From CANLBN01 sp050633525 (lineage in GTDB: Bacteria; Pseudomonadota; Gammaproteobacteria; Pseudomonadales; Cellvibrionaceae), in assembly GCA_050633525.1 (NCBI GenBank), contig JBOEGR010000018.1:151143-215142 (forward strand): a DNA stretch of 64,000 bases, in the 5' to 3' direction. A program made the position numbers and the translations under genes. The notes beneath the pieces are model-generated. The model saw only the letters and a program-made list of their open reading frames with translations. It had not been told where the DNA came from and did no database searches. Shown here piece after piece: positions 35,324 to 44,146 of the stretch (position 1 is its first letter; each line of letters starts with the position of its first letter).

Positions 35324-35443
35324 GATTTATCACCCCCATGCTCGACGATAATTGGTACAATAACACCGGCTAACTGACTCTCGCCGTATTTAGCCCACAT
35401 CATAACGACCATATTCACTAAACCTGCCACGTAACTATTTATC

Positions 35444-37666
35444 ATGCCACAAACAAACACACCAAAAAAAACGCTCCAACAGATCCCAGACATTGATCTT
35501 GTTTACTATTTTAGGCTTTTGCTAAGGCATAAATGGTTTATCTTATTTTTCACTTTGTTGATAACAGCAATAACAGCTTATATCACTTTTCAGATAGACC
35601 CAATCTATCGTGCCAGTACCTTGATTGTTATTGATAAAAAATCAGCTAATACCCTCTCTGTAAATGATGTTATTCCAATTAGCACAAACCAGAAAGAGTA
35701 CATTTCTACCGAGCTGCAGATACTAAAATCAACTGAATTAGCCGAACGAGTGGTAGGCCGCCTAAGCTTAGATACGCATCCAATATTTGACCCTCGTCAA
35801 CAAGAAGAAGAATTTAGCCTAAGCGAATTCATCAAAGGTTTGATTACTTCATCTGGTGCTGAGTCGCTGGAAAACGTGGCGGGAGCGAAAACAGAGGAAG
35901 AAATCAACCAAGGTATTTTTGATGAGGTTGTGGAAGAGTTCATGACAGGTCTCAGTATATCGCCCATCAGAAATACACAAGTCGTTACCATTAATTACGA
36001 AACAACCAACCCCAAATTAGCAGTTGAAATTGCCGATACCATGGCGGATGTTTATATAGAGAGTCATTTACAAGCCAAACTAGATGCCACCACAAAAGCG
36101 ACTAATTGGCTTAACGAGAAATTAGGCGGGCTAAGAACAAACTTAAAAAATTCTGAACAAGCCTTACAGGACTATCGGGATGAAGCTGGGCTAATCGACG
36201 TAAAAGGTATCAAGACCATTGATTCACAAGAGCTAACCGCTTTAACTCAACAATACGTGGCTGCAAAAGGCGAGCGTTACAGTGCCGAAACTAAATATCG
36301 GCAAGTACAACGACTTGGTGGGAACCCATCCTTGAATCAGCTAATGGGTTTACCGAGCGTATTGGAGCAACCTCTTGTACAAAGCATGAATAACAAAAAA
36401 GCCCAAGCAGATCAAAAAGTAGCGGAGCTGAATCAACTCTTTGGACCAAAGCACCCTAGTATGGTCGCTGCTGTCTCAGAAGCTCAATCAGCGGAAAGGG
36501 CGTTAAGGCAACAAGTTAATTTGGTAGTGGACAGTATTAGAGCCAATTATCGTCAAGCGCAACAAAATGAGGCATCACTACAAGCTCAAATCAATCAAAC
36601 TAAAAAACGCTTTCAAACCATTAACAAACAAGAATTTAAACTTGAAGATTTAGAAAGAGAAGTAGAAACCAACAAACAAATTTATAGCCTATTCTTAACT
36701 CGCGCTAAAGAAAGCGATGATGCCGGTCAACTAAGAGTTCCCCATGCGAGAGTGATTGACTTTGCAAAAGCAACTAGAGACCCAATCAAACCTAGATGGA
36801 AACTTATCATAGCTTTAGCCCTTATACTCAGTAGCATTATCGCCATTGCATGGGTCTTCATTAGAGATATGATGGATAAATCCTTCCATACTATTTATGA
36901 TATTGAAGACAAGCTTCATATGAGCGTGTTAGGAAAAGTACCTTTGATCAAGCAATTAAAAACAAAAGGAGGCCAACCTTTTAAAGGCTTTATGTCAGAG
37001 AAAGATCCTGACTTTACGGAATCCATTCGCACTCTACGCACATCATTTATCGTATCTAGTTTGGACAACCCTTATAAGACATCGATCATTACCTCCTCTG
37101 TTCCAAATGAAGGCAAATCGACTATCTCTGTTAACTTTGCAGAAGCATTAGGCCTAATGGAAAAAACTTTATTGGTTGACGTTGACTTACGTAGAGCAGA
37201 ATTGACTAAGTCACTTGGTATTAATTTAACCAAACCTGGTTTAACCGATATATTAACCGGAAAAATACAATATTCTGATGCCATCGTGAGTATATCCGAG
37301 CATGTTGATTTTATTCCTGCCGGAACCAACCTTTATTATGCATTAGAAAACATTTCTTCCAATAAAATGAAAGAGTTGTTATCTAGCTTAAGTAAAAAAT
37401 ACGATCGTATTTTACTGGATACACCACCGGTTCATGCTGTTAGCGATGCTGTCGCCTTATCAAAGATTGTTGATTGCGTTGTTTTTGTTGTAAAAGCTGA
37501 CTCAACAAAAATCAATGTTGCTAAAAGAGCGATTCAAACCTTGTTAGATATGGATGCTAATATATCCGGTGTTATTTTAAATGGTGTGGATAAGGAAAAA
37601 GAGAAGATGTACGGTGGTTATGACTCTGGCTACGGCTACGGCTATGAACAACCGGCCTTAAAATAG
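35444..37666 (+). CDS. wzc: Wzc-type polysaccharide co-polymerase and tyrosine autokinase
   Basis: The 740-residue inner membrane protein controls chain length and export of the polysaccharide. It has a Wzz domain with TM1 near 31-50 (KWFILFFTLLITAITAYITF), a long periplasmic coiled-coil region, and TM2 near 449-470. The cytoplasmic BY-kinase domain has Walker A VPNEGKST (about 550), Walker A' LLVDVDLRRAE and Walker B ILLDTPP. The C-terminus carries the tyrosine cluster YGGYDSGYGYGYEQ expected for autophosphorylation. It lies on the opposite strand from the glycosyltransferase operon. No Wza-type channel or Wzb-type phosphatase was found nearby. Confidence 0.94.
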   Translation: MPQTNTPKKTLQQIPDIDLVYYFRLLLRHKWFILFFTLLITAITAYITFQIDPIYRASTLIVIDKKSANTLSVNDVIPISTNQKEYISTELQILKSTELAERVVGRLSLDTHPIFDPRQQEEEFSLSEFIKGLITSSGAESLENVAGAKTEEEINQGIFDEVVEEFMTGLSISPIRNTQVVTINYETTNPKLAVEIADTMADVYIESHLQAKLDATTKATNWLNEKLGGLRTNLKNSEQALQDYRDEAGLIDVKGIKTIDSQELTALTQQYVAAKGERYSAETKYRQVQRLGGNPSLNQLMGLPSVLEQPLVQSMNNKKAQADQKVAELNQLFGPKHPSMVAAVSEAQSAERALRQQVNLVVDSIRANYRQAQQNEASLQAQINQTKKRFQTINKQEFKLEDLEREVETNKQIYSLFLTRAKESDDAGQLRVPHARVIDFAKATRDPIKPRWKLIIALALILSSIIAIAWVFIRDMMDKSFHTIYDIEDKLHMSVLGKVPLIKQLKTKGGQPFKGFMSEKDPDFTESIRTLRTSFIVSSLDNPYKTSIITSSVPNEGKSTISVNFAEALGLMEKTLLVDVDLRRAELTKSLGINLTKPGLTDILTGKIQYSDAIVSISEHVDFIPAGTNLYYALENISSNKMKELLSSLSKKYDRILLDTPPVHAVSDAVALSKIVDCVVFVVKADSTKINVAKRAIQTLLDMDANISGVILNGVDKEKEKMYGGYDSGYGYGYEQPALK

Positions 37667-37683
37667 GCACTGGAAAAATGAAG

Positions 37684-37712
37684 AGGCAGCTTAAATTTAA
37701 GCTGCCTTTTTT
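37684..37712 (+). terminator. Strong rho-independent terminator after wzc
   Basis: AGGCAGCTTAAA pairs perfectly with TTTAAGCTGCCT (24-bp palindrome), followed by a T run to 37712. It lies 18 bp after the wzc stop and separates it from the convergent lipoprotein gene. Confidence 0.93.
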
Positions 37713-37713
37713 G

Positions 37714-39543
37714 TTATCTTGGCAACCAGTTTTGGGCTCTGTTTGGGTTGCTGGATTGGGGCTCAACTACATTCACACCCGAACCAATCTCGATGTTATT
37801 ACCTGAAGAATTAACGCTGTTTCCGAATACATAAGCAGGCAAACCAAGATTACCGTAACGGTTAACCCAGACTGCATTTTCAGCAATATTACGCAAAGTA
37901 TTTGAAATAGCGTAGACACCTGTCCCACCAATCATAATACCATTATTCCAACGCCCTTCTGACACATTGCTCACCTCATTATCCTCAACCCATACATCTC
38001 TTTCTTGAGTGGGTCGATGATTATTCGATGGATCGGAGCCTCTACCACCTTCGACTGTAATTGCGGCTTGATTGTATTGAGTATATTCAAAAGAACCTGG
38101 AGAAATATCACTAATACGATTGCCCTTCACAGTCGTGTTAAATACTTCTGGCTTAACATTAACTGCCTCAGCAAAGCCGCAGTTATATATCTCGTTATTT
38201 TCAATCCACACATATGTAGTTTCATCGGGAAAGTTTTGTGTCGACCCCGTTCCTATATACACACACTCTCCCCACTGAGGATTTTGTGTACCTGTATCAT
38301 GAATTTCACTATTGAGAACATCGACATAAGAAGAGTTAGTACCAATATGGACACCCGCTTGACGGCTTTGAGAGATATCAAGATTATCTAGTATTACATG
38401 ATCTGAGCGTGTGACTCTTACTCCATCTAAACCGCCAGTCACACTAATATTTCTAATGGCAATGTAGCTAGAATCTTCGATATCAATGGTATATGAGCAA
38501 TTACCATTAAATACAACATCGCCAAGCCCTTCGATAAGCAGCGGGGCTTGTCGTGAGTGGTTTCTGTCACTGAGATCGACACAACCATAGGTCCCTGATC
38601 GAACATAGATCACACCACCGCCAGAAGTAGAGCCTAGTGCTGAAGTCAACTCTGACGGGCTATTCACCTCTATTCTTGGTAGATCAGCGTCTAACTCAAT
38701 TATTGGAGGGAGATCAACCACGGGATTACTACTATCATTGCCGTTATTATTGTTTTCATTATTATCACTGTCTGACGAATTATCATTTGGTGTACTAACA
38801 TTTTCACCAGAATCAGTATACAGAGCTACTTCATCATTGTTAATCCTAAAATTCGTCACTTCTAAGTCATCATTATTGGCCTCATAAATCACCAATTGAT
38901 TGGCCGTGGATATAGGTTGTGACGACCTAAATGCGGCAGATAATCTAACAGGAAAACGTTGCCCAGAAGGGTAAGTAACAAAAACATCATATAAACGAGC
39001 ATTAAAGTTCACTTCCATCTCTACTTGATAGACAGCATCTACCTCGTAAGCCAACTCCATCTCTGAGGCATAGATATCACCATCTCTAGCATCGATTAAG
39101 CCATTTCTGAACATGCGGAATATTAGTGCAAGATCATCATAATCATTTGCAGGCCCATTAGTAACGGCAACAATCCCATTGATATTATTATTTCTTGCTC
39201 GAACATCAAACGTAATTGTGACCAAGCCTTGAAGCCTGTTCGCCACACGAAGGTTAGTCCACCCTTCTGCTTCCTGCCAATTAGCATCTTGCGCATTTTC
39301 AGCTTCACCAGACTCGTTGGGTAATGACTCATCAATATCAACCGAATCGTTTTGTTCGTTACTATTTGGCTGTTCACTACCACTTTCTTCTTGCTCAGAA
39401 GCTCCTCCACCTACACTTATTTCATTGGAGTCAGCTTGATTGCTGGATGAGTTGGTACCATCGCTATCATTATCACCGCAAGAAAAAAGTACTAGACAAG
39501 AAAAAGTAAGTAAGAAGCGTCGAAAATTGCTTGAGAAGGTCAT
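37714..39543 (-). CDS. Lipoprotein with parallel beta-helix (pectate-lyase-like) domain
   Basis: The 609-residue protein begins with a lipoprotein signal (FLLTFSCLVLFSCGDND), with cysteine near residue 22. A Ser/Asn/Glu-rich linker follows, then a beta-sandwich-like domain (about 85-240: LQGLVTITFDVRARNN, FRMFRNGLIDARDGDIY). A second Asn/Asp-rich linker precedes a right-handed beta-helix (about 280-609: GGGVIYVRSGTYGCVDLSD, IAIRNISVTGGLDGVRVTRS, VHIGTNSSYVDVLNSEIHDTG). Such helices occur in polysaccharide lyases and epimerases. No catalytic triad was identified, so lyase activity for the local polysaccharide is inference. I chose the ATG at 39543 (AGGA upstream) over an upstream ATG at 39591. 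Confidence 0.85.
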   Translation of the reverse strand: MTFSSNFRRFLLTFSCLVLFSCGDNDSDGTNSSSNQADSNEISVGGGASEQEESGSEQPNSNEQNDSVDIDESLPNESGEAENAQDANWQEAEGWTNLRVANRLQGLVTITFDVRARNNNINGIVAVTNGPANDYDDLALIFRMFRNGLIDARDGDIYASEMELAYEVDAVYQVEMEVNFNARLYDVFVTYPSGQRFPVRLSAAFRSSQPISTANQLVIYEANNDDLEVTNFRINNDEVALYTDSGENVSTPNDNSSDSDNNENNNNGNDSSNPVVDLPPIIELDADLPRIEVNSPSELTSALGSTSGGGVIYVRSGTYGCVDLSDRNHSRQAPLLIEGLGDVVFNGNCSYTIDIEDSSYIAIRNISVTGGLDGVRVTRSDHVILDNLDISQSRQAGVHIGTNSSYVDVLNSEIHDTGTQNPQWGECVYIGTGSTQNFPDETTYVWIENNEIYNCGFAEAVNVKPEVFNTTVKGNRISDISPGSFEYTQYNQAAITVEGGRGSDPSNNHRPTQERDVWVEDNEVSNVSEGRWNNGIMIGGTGVYAISNTLRNIAENAVWVNRYGNLGLPAYVFGNSVNSSGNNIEIGSGVNVVEPQSSNPNRAQNWLPR

Positions 39544-39643
39544 GTAAATCAATCCTGATTTCATCGTGTTATGTAAAATTATCATAGACACTCAGCTCAA
39601 AAACCAGTCAAAATGTCACCTTTTAACGGTTTATTTTACAAAC

Positions 39644-39682
39644 GAGAATTGGTTCTCACTTGGAGTATTAACGAGTACTCGT
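39644..39682. promoter_or_regulatory. Two adjacent palindromes between the lipoprotein and wecB genes
   Basis: GAGAA-TTGG-TTCTC (39644-39657) and ACGAGTACTCGT (39671-39682) lie 27 bp apart, about 100-140 bp upstream of the lipoprotein ATG. They could be operators for a dimeric regulator. The rest of the 283-bp gap (39544-39826) holds no gene. Confidence 0.4.
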
Positions 39683-39826
39683 CAATATGACTAAAAATAT
39701 AGTCTTACCCGTTTTTGATAACAGGTGTTACGACCACAGAAGCCAAGAAACACTGTATTTCAGGTTAAAATGATGTAAATGGAGGAAAGTTAGACTTCTT
39801 TTTTAGCAGGGTAAGGAGAAAAAATC

Positions 39827-40945
39827 TTAAAGCAGCTCTTTTATTTTAGTGATTATTCTAGAACAGGCGCGACCATCGCCGTAAGGGTTATTCTTTTGGC
39901 TTATTTGTTCATAATAAGCCGAATCATCGAGTAGTTTATTTGCTTCAGCCACTATTTTTTTAGTGTCTGTACCCACTAACTTTACCGTTCCAGCATCAAC
40001 AGCCTCAGGGCGCTCCGTAGTATCACGCATAACTAATACAGGCTTACCTAATGAAGGAGCCTCTTCCTGGATGCCGCCAGAGTCAGTGATGATAAAATAA
40101 GACTGGCTCATTAAATAAACAAATGGCATATAGTCTAAAGGAGCAATCAGATGTATGTTTTCTGCATCACCCAATATGCGTTTAACTGGTTCTTGAACGT
40201 TGGGGTTAAGGTGGACTGGGTAAACAATTTCACAATCCCCTCTATCGCTAAGCGCTTTAAGTGCGTAACAAATATTCTCAAAGCCTTGACCAAAGTTTTC
40301 TCTTCTGTGGCCAGTGACTAAAATCAGCTTTTTACTCTGTTTAATAAAGCTGAACTGTTGCTTAAGAGGAGTAATTAACTTTTCTTCTTTCTCTAGCTCA
40401 TCCACAACTAATAATAGAGAATCGATAACCGTATTGCCGGTTACACAAATATGCTGCTCATCAACACCTTCCTTTAACAGATTAGATTTTGCAAAATCAG
40501 TCGGCGCATAATGCTGGGCTGCTATCGCCCCTGTTAATTTGCGGTTCATCTCTTCAGGCCAAGGGGAATAAATATTTCCGGTTCTCAGGCCTGCCTCTAC
40601 ATGACCTACCGGAATTTGCTGATAATATGCCGCCAAGCTTGCAGCAAAGGTAGTCGCCGTGTCGCCGTGAACGAGGACTAAATCAGGCTTATGCTGCTCT
40701 AATATCGCTTTCATACCCGTCAAAATAGCTGTTGTGACATCTGTTAGGTCTTGGCCTTTTTTCATAATAGCCAAGTCATAATCGGGCTTTAGCTTAAATA
40801 CATCTAAGACCTGATCCAGCATTTCTCGATGCTGTCCTGTCACGCATAATGAGGAATTAATTTCACCATCTTCGTTCAACGCACGCACCAGTGGGGCCAT
40901 TTTTATCGCCTCAGGACGAGTACCAAAAACAGTTAATATATTCAT
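39827..40945 (-). CDS. wecB: UDP-N-acetylglucosamine 2-epimerase (non-hydrolysing)
   Basis: The 372-residue cytoplasmic enzyme interconverts UDP-GlcNAc and UDP-ManNAc. VFGTRPEAIKMAPLVRAL, VTGQHREMLDQVLDVF, VHGDTATTFAASLAAYY, GHVEAGLRTGNIYSPWPEE and TDSGGIQEEAPSLGKPVLVMRDTTERPE are the family motifs. It is the last gene of the minus-strand exopolysaccharide operon and overlaps the preceding glycosyltransferase by 4 bp. This suggests ManNAc or a derivative in the polymer. Confidence 0.95.
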   Translation of the reverse strand: MNILTVFGTRPEAIKMAPLVRALNEDGEINSSLCVTGQHREMLDQVLDVFKLKPDYDLAIMKKGQDLTDVTTAILTGMKAILEQHKPDLVLVHGDTATTFAASLAAYYQQIPVGHVEAGLRTGNIYSPWPEEMNRKLTGAIAAQHYAPTDFAKSNLLKEGVDEQHICVTGNTVIDSLLLVVDELEKEEKLITPLKQQFSFIKQSKKLILVTGHRRENFGQGFENICYALKALSDRGDCEIVYPVHLNPNVQEPVKRILGDAENIHLIAPLDYMPFVYLMSQSYFIITDSGGIQEEAPSLGKPVLVMRDTTERPEAVDAGTVKLVGTDTKKIVAEANKLLDDSAYYEQISQKNNPYGDGRACSRIITKIKELL

Positions 40946-42144
40946 TTAGGTTTAAATTCACTTAAAGCAGTTTGATAAATTGCTAATACTCTACTGGCGA
41001 TAGAACGCCAAGAATAGTATTGCTTGTAGTAGTCAACATCGATACGGGGAAGAGAGCTTGGAGCCTCTGAAACAATATGATTAATCGTGCTAGCAAGTGC
41101 ATCAGCATTGCCCTTCTCCACCAACCAACCGTTTTTATTGTGGCTGATAATCTCAGGTAAGCCACCTGTATCTGAAGCCAAGACAGGCTTACCACTACCA
41201 AAAGACTCTATAGCGAACAAGCTAATGGCTTCCATCAAGGATGGAATCACAGCGATATCGCATACTTGCATATATTTGAGTAGCTTGTCATGATCTAAAT
41301 TACCTAAAAGCCTGATGTCACATTCGCTTGCTTTAGCCAATTCATTTGCTACTTGCGCTTTATAAAGCTCATAATCCGTAGACTCATTACCCGCAAAAAG
41401 AATCACTATCTTCTCTTTAACAGCAGTATCTAAACGGTTAATTGCTTGAGCAAAATAAATAATGCCTTTTGTAGGAGCCCAACGCCGCGCGCATAAAAAT
41501 ACGACCTTTCCATCGCAATCTAAGCTTTGTTTTAATAGCGTGTGATTCTCTGGAGAAATAGGGCTAAACTTTTCGTCATCATAACCATTTGGGATATGAT
41601 GGCTATTAGAGGTATCGGGTAACAACTCTTTACTGGGTGCAATGATTTGATGAAAATGGCCTATCAGCTTTTTTTGTATGTAACGAGTCAAGAAGGACTT
41701 TTCTAAGTAGAGATATTCACCGAAATGGTTAGTAAATACCGTGGGATACTTTTTTGATAGGTGCCGGCTTAATCGAACACTGGGTAAATAATCATGCTGG
41801 TGAGCGATTTCAGGTTTTAAGTTATCAACGTAATCAAGAACCTTTTTATAATAGAAATTATAATGAATTCTTTCTAGTAGCATGACAAGCAGCCCAAATC
41901 CTTTGCCTTCATACTGCTTTAACTTTTTATACCACCAACCACCATCTTGACGAATTTGAAGCTGATGCCAAGTAATGCCATCTCGCACAACAACACTCTC
42001 TTCGTCCCGATCACTCAGCTGAAAAGTCACAATAATGGGAGTCAAACCAGCCTTGAATTGGGCCTGAGTTAAATATCGAACGTGGTACTCCACACCCCCG
42101 ATATCTCCATCGTTATTCATCCTTACTATATGAACGATTTTCAC
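40942..42144 (-). CDS. GT4-family glycosyltransferase
   Basis: The 400-residue protein has the GT-B fold. The N-terminal acceptor-side domain contains GGVEYHVRYLTQAQ. The C-terminal domain has FLCARRWAPTKGIIYFAQAI and the E-x7-E motif EAISLFAIE followed by GKPVLASDTGGLPEI, typical of retaining GT4 enzymes. The sugar and linkage cannot be read from sequence. It is coupled to wecB by a 4-bp overlap and follows the deacetylase gene. Confidence 0.9.
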   Translation of the reverse strand: MKIVHIVRMNNDGDIGGVEYHVRYLTQAQFKAGLTPIIVTFQLSDRDEESVVVRDGITWHQLQIRQDGGWWYKKLKQYEGKGFGLLVMLLERIHYNFYYKKVLDYVDNLKPEIAHQHDYLPSVRLSRHLSKKYPTVFTNHFGEYLYLEKSFLTRYIQKKLIGHFHQIIAPSKELLPDTSNSHHIPNGYDDEKFSPISPENHTLLKQSLDCDGKVVFLCARRWAPTKGIIYFAQAINRLDTAVKEKIVILFAGNESTDYELYKAQVANELAKASECDIRLLGNLDHDKLLKYMQVCDIAVIPSLMEAISLFAIESFGSGKPVLASDTGGLPEIISHNKNGWLVEKGNADALASTINHIVSEAPSSLPRIDVDYYKQYYSWRSIASRVLAIYQTALSEFKPK

Positions 42145-42190
42145 AACTGCCCTTTTATTAGTCTTGTATCACTATAATCATGTTTAGGAA

Positions 42191-43048
42191 TCATTTTACA
42201 CAATCTATTATATTATTGACTGTAGTAAGAGTAAATTCCTCCTTTTTTGCACTTTTTATCATATCTCTTAATAACGCTATCTCATGCACTCCCGCATAGA
42301 AGGGATGCTCGTAAACCATTGCTAGTGACTGTTTCGATTTCAGTTGCTCTGTAAATACTGACAAAATTTCAGCATAGTCTAAACCTATCGCCCTATAGTT
42401 TTCAATAAAGCCGACATCATCTGAGTCGCTCAGGATATTCGTGGGGACGTGGAGGAGTTCATTCACCGCTTCTACTGAATCGGCTTTAGCGTCTCTTACA
42501 TCTGCACATCTTGTAAAGCCTTTATCCTTCAGTACTTTTTGCAGCTCGTGCGGGGATTGCCACGCAGGTGATGCAAAGGATACAGGGCGAGGGAGACTAG
42601 CTCGCTCAAAGTGACTCAAACCGAAATCAATTTCAGATGATAGTTTTTCATAGTTCCATGAAAGAGCTTGTTTTTCCCAATGAGAATGATTTTTCCCACC
42701 ATGCAGTCCTAGCTCATGTCCGGCTTCAACTGCTTGCCTCAGAATATCTGTGTATTTTGCACCAACAAAAGGGTTCATAAACGTCGCTATCAATGACTCT
42801 TTTCGACCTAACTTTGAGAACATTGATAAACTATCACTATTTTGTTTGCTATCATTGCCTCTTTTTAAAAGGCGCCCAAAAATATTTTTAATAGAATTAA
42901 CACGATCGAAACCTTTACCCATATTAACAAAAAAAGTAAATACGACCCCCTCATCTTCTGCTAAAGCTAATAATTTGGGCATTCCCTTAGATAAACAGAC
43001 ATGGGTATCCACATCAAAACGAAAACAAATTTTCTTTTTATTTTTCAT
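42191..43048 (-). CDS. Polysaccharide deacetylase family protein, ArnD-like
   Basis: The 285-residue protein has the NodB-type opening FRFDVDTHVCLSKGMPKLL, with the DVD metal motif, then FTFFVNMGKG. AVEAGHELGLHGGKNHSHW carries the HxxxH-like metal site. The pattern is closer to ArnD deformylases than to chitin deacetylases. It probably removes an N-acyl group from a sugar, either lipid-linked or in the finished polymer. It has no signal peptide, so it should act in the cytoplasm. Confidence 0.82.
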   Translation of the reverse strand: MKNKKKICFRFDVDTHVCLSKGMPKLLALAEDEGVVFTFFVNMGKGFDRVNSIKNIFGRLLKRGNDSKQNSDSLSMFSKLGRKESLIATFMNPFVGAKYTDILRQAVEAGHELGLHGGKNHSHWEKQALSWNYEKLSSEIDFGLSHFERASLPRPVSFASPAWQSPHELQKVLKDKGFTRCADVRDAKADSVEAVNELLHVPTNILSDSDDVGFIENYRAIGLDYAEILSVFTEQLKSKQSLAMVYEHPFYAGVHEIALLRDMIKSAKKEEFTLTTVNNIIDCVK

Positions 43049-43078
43049 AATAAACGCTCATGCACACAATCCAAGCTA

Positions 43079-44137
43079 TTAATGATCACGACGATGCTTC
43101 AAAAAGAGTAAACAAAGGGACCCTAGTATGCCACCCAATGTATTTAACAACAAATCCAAACCACTTGAGCTTCTTACCGGTAACCAAGATTGTGTATACT
43201 CTATTAACAAGCTAAGTAAAAAACCAAACAAGAAAACTGAAAAAAGTGAAATGATAATCGGTTTTTTATTGATAACCATAATCAGCATCAAAAGAAATCC
43301 GCTGGGTATAAAGCCTATAATGTTTATAAAAATATCAGATATTGATACATAACTAGGTTTAATATCAATTCCCGGAAACACTAGAAGCTCACGATCAAAA
43401 AAAATAGGATACTCAGGAATGACGAAATTACTTTCTCTATTGAGCATGTGACGATCAACAGCAACTGCAAGCTCTCTAGCGTCATACTCGAATATGGGTT
43501 GAAGGCCCATATTTCCATCTTTATAACTAGCAATAGACAAGTAAGAAACACCACCATTCCAACTACGTCGTAAAGAAGAATCTCCTACTTTTAGGACCAA
43601 ATCACTTTTTCTAGGCAATTGTATTAGCGGACTATCAACCATATCAACCATATCACCCTGAATATATAGTTTCATTGATTGATTTAACACATCCAGTTTA
43701 ATTTTCTGCCACCCCGTTTTTAGCTCTACACTTACTCTTGGTTTCTTTCTTTTATAATTATAATCTTTCCCCCAAGAAGCAATAAGCTTATTCTCCCACT
43801 GGAATATATATATTTCGCTTTTAGCATCAAATAATAATATTCGAAAGATATTACGGCTCTGTAGCGACGAGGAATAAGATTTTATGATTGCTTCTATAGA
43901 GAAACCATGATCATATGATAAATTGTTATCGTAGTTTTCAGGCTCAACATGAACAATTGCAAAACTCCCCTTTTTTAAAACAAGATTATTTTCACTATCA
44001 ATTAAAGCCGTATTTCCCCAATCAATAATTCTGGGATTTAAACCGAAGTATAAGATTAAGATTATATTAAGAGCTAGGCAAAAATAAACAATAGACTTTT
44101 TTGTACAAAGATAGTCAAAAAAAGGAAGATTCACCAT
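43079..44137 (-). CDS. VanZ-like membrane protein with LamG-type domain
   Basis: The 352-residue protein has an N-terminal membrane helix (SIVYFCLALNIILILYFGL). A periplasmic region (about 45-235) follows with the feel of a concanavalin/LamG sandwich (YDHGFSIEAIIKSYSS, GWQKIKLDVLNQSMKLYIQGDMV). The C-terminal half has several membrane helices matching VanZ (NIIGFIPSGFLLMLIM, IEYTQSWLPVRSSSGLDLLLNTLGGILG). VanZ proteins have loosely defined roles in envelope modification. The fused carbohydrate-binding-like domain suggests contact with the polymer. The gene lies 9 bp after the adenylation-carrier gene. Confidence 0.82.
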   Translation of the reverse strand: MVNLPFFDYLCTKKSIVYFCLALNIILILYFGLNPRIIDWGNTALIDSENNLVLKKGSFAIVHVEPENYDNNLSYDHGFSIEAIIKSYSSSLQSRNIFRILLFDAKSEIYIFQWENKLIASWGKDYNYKRKKPRVSVELKTGWQKIKLDVLNQSMKLYIQGDMVDMVDSPLIQLPRKSDLVLKVGDSSLRRSWNGGVSYLSIASYKDGNMGLQPIFEYDARELAVAVDRHMLNRESNFVIPEYPIFFDRELLVFPGIDIKPSYVSISDIFINIIGFIPSGFLLMLIMVINKKPIIISLFSVFLFGFLLSLLIEYTQSWLPVRSSSGLDLLLNTLGGILGSLCLLFLKHRRDH

Positions 44138-44146
44138 ATCAACTCA

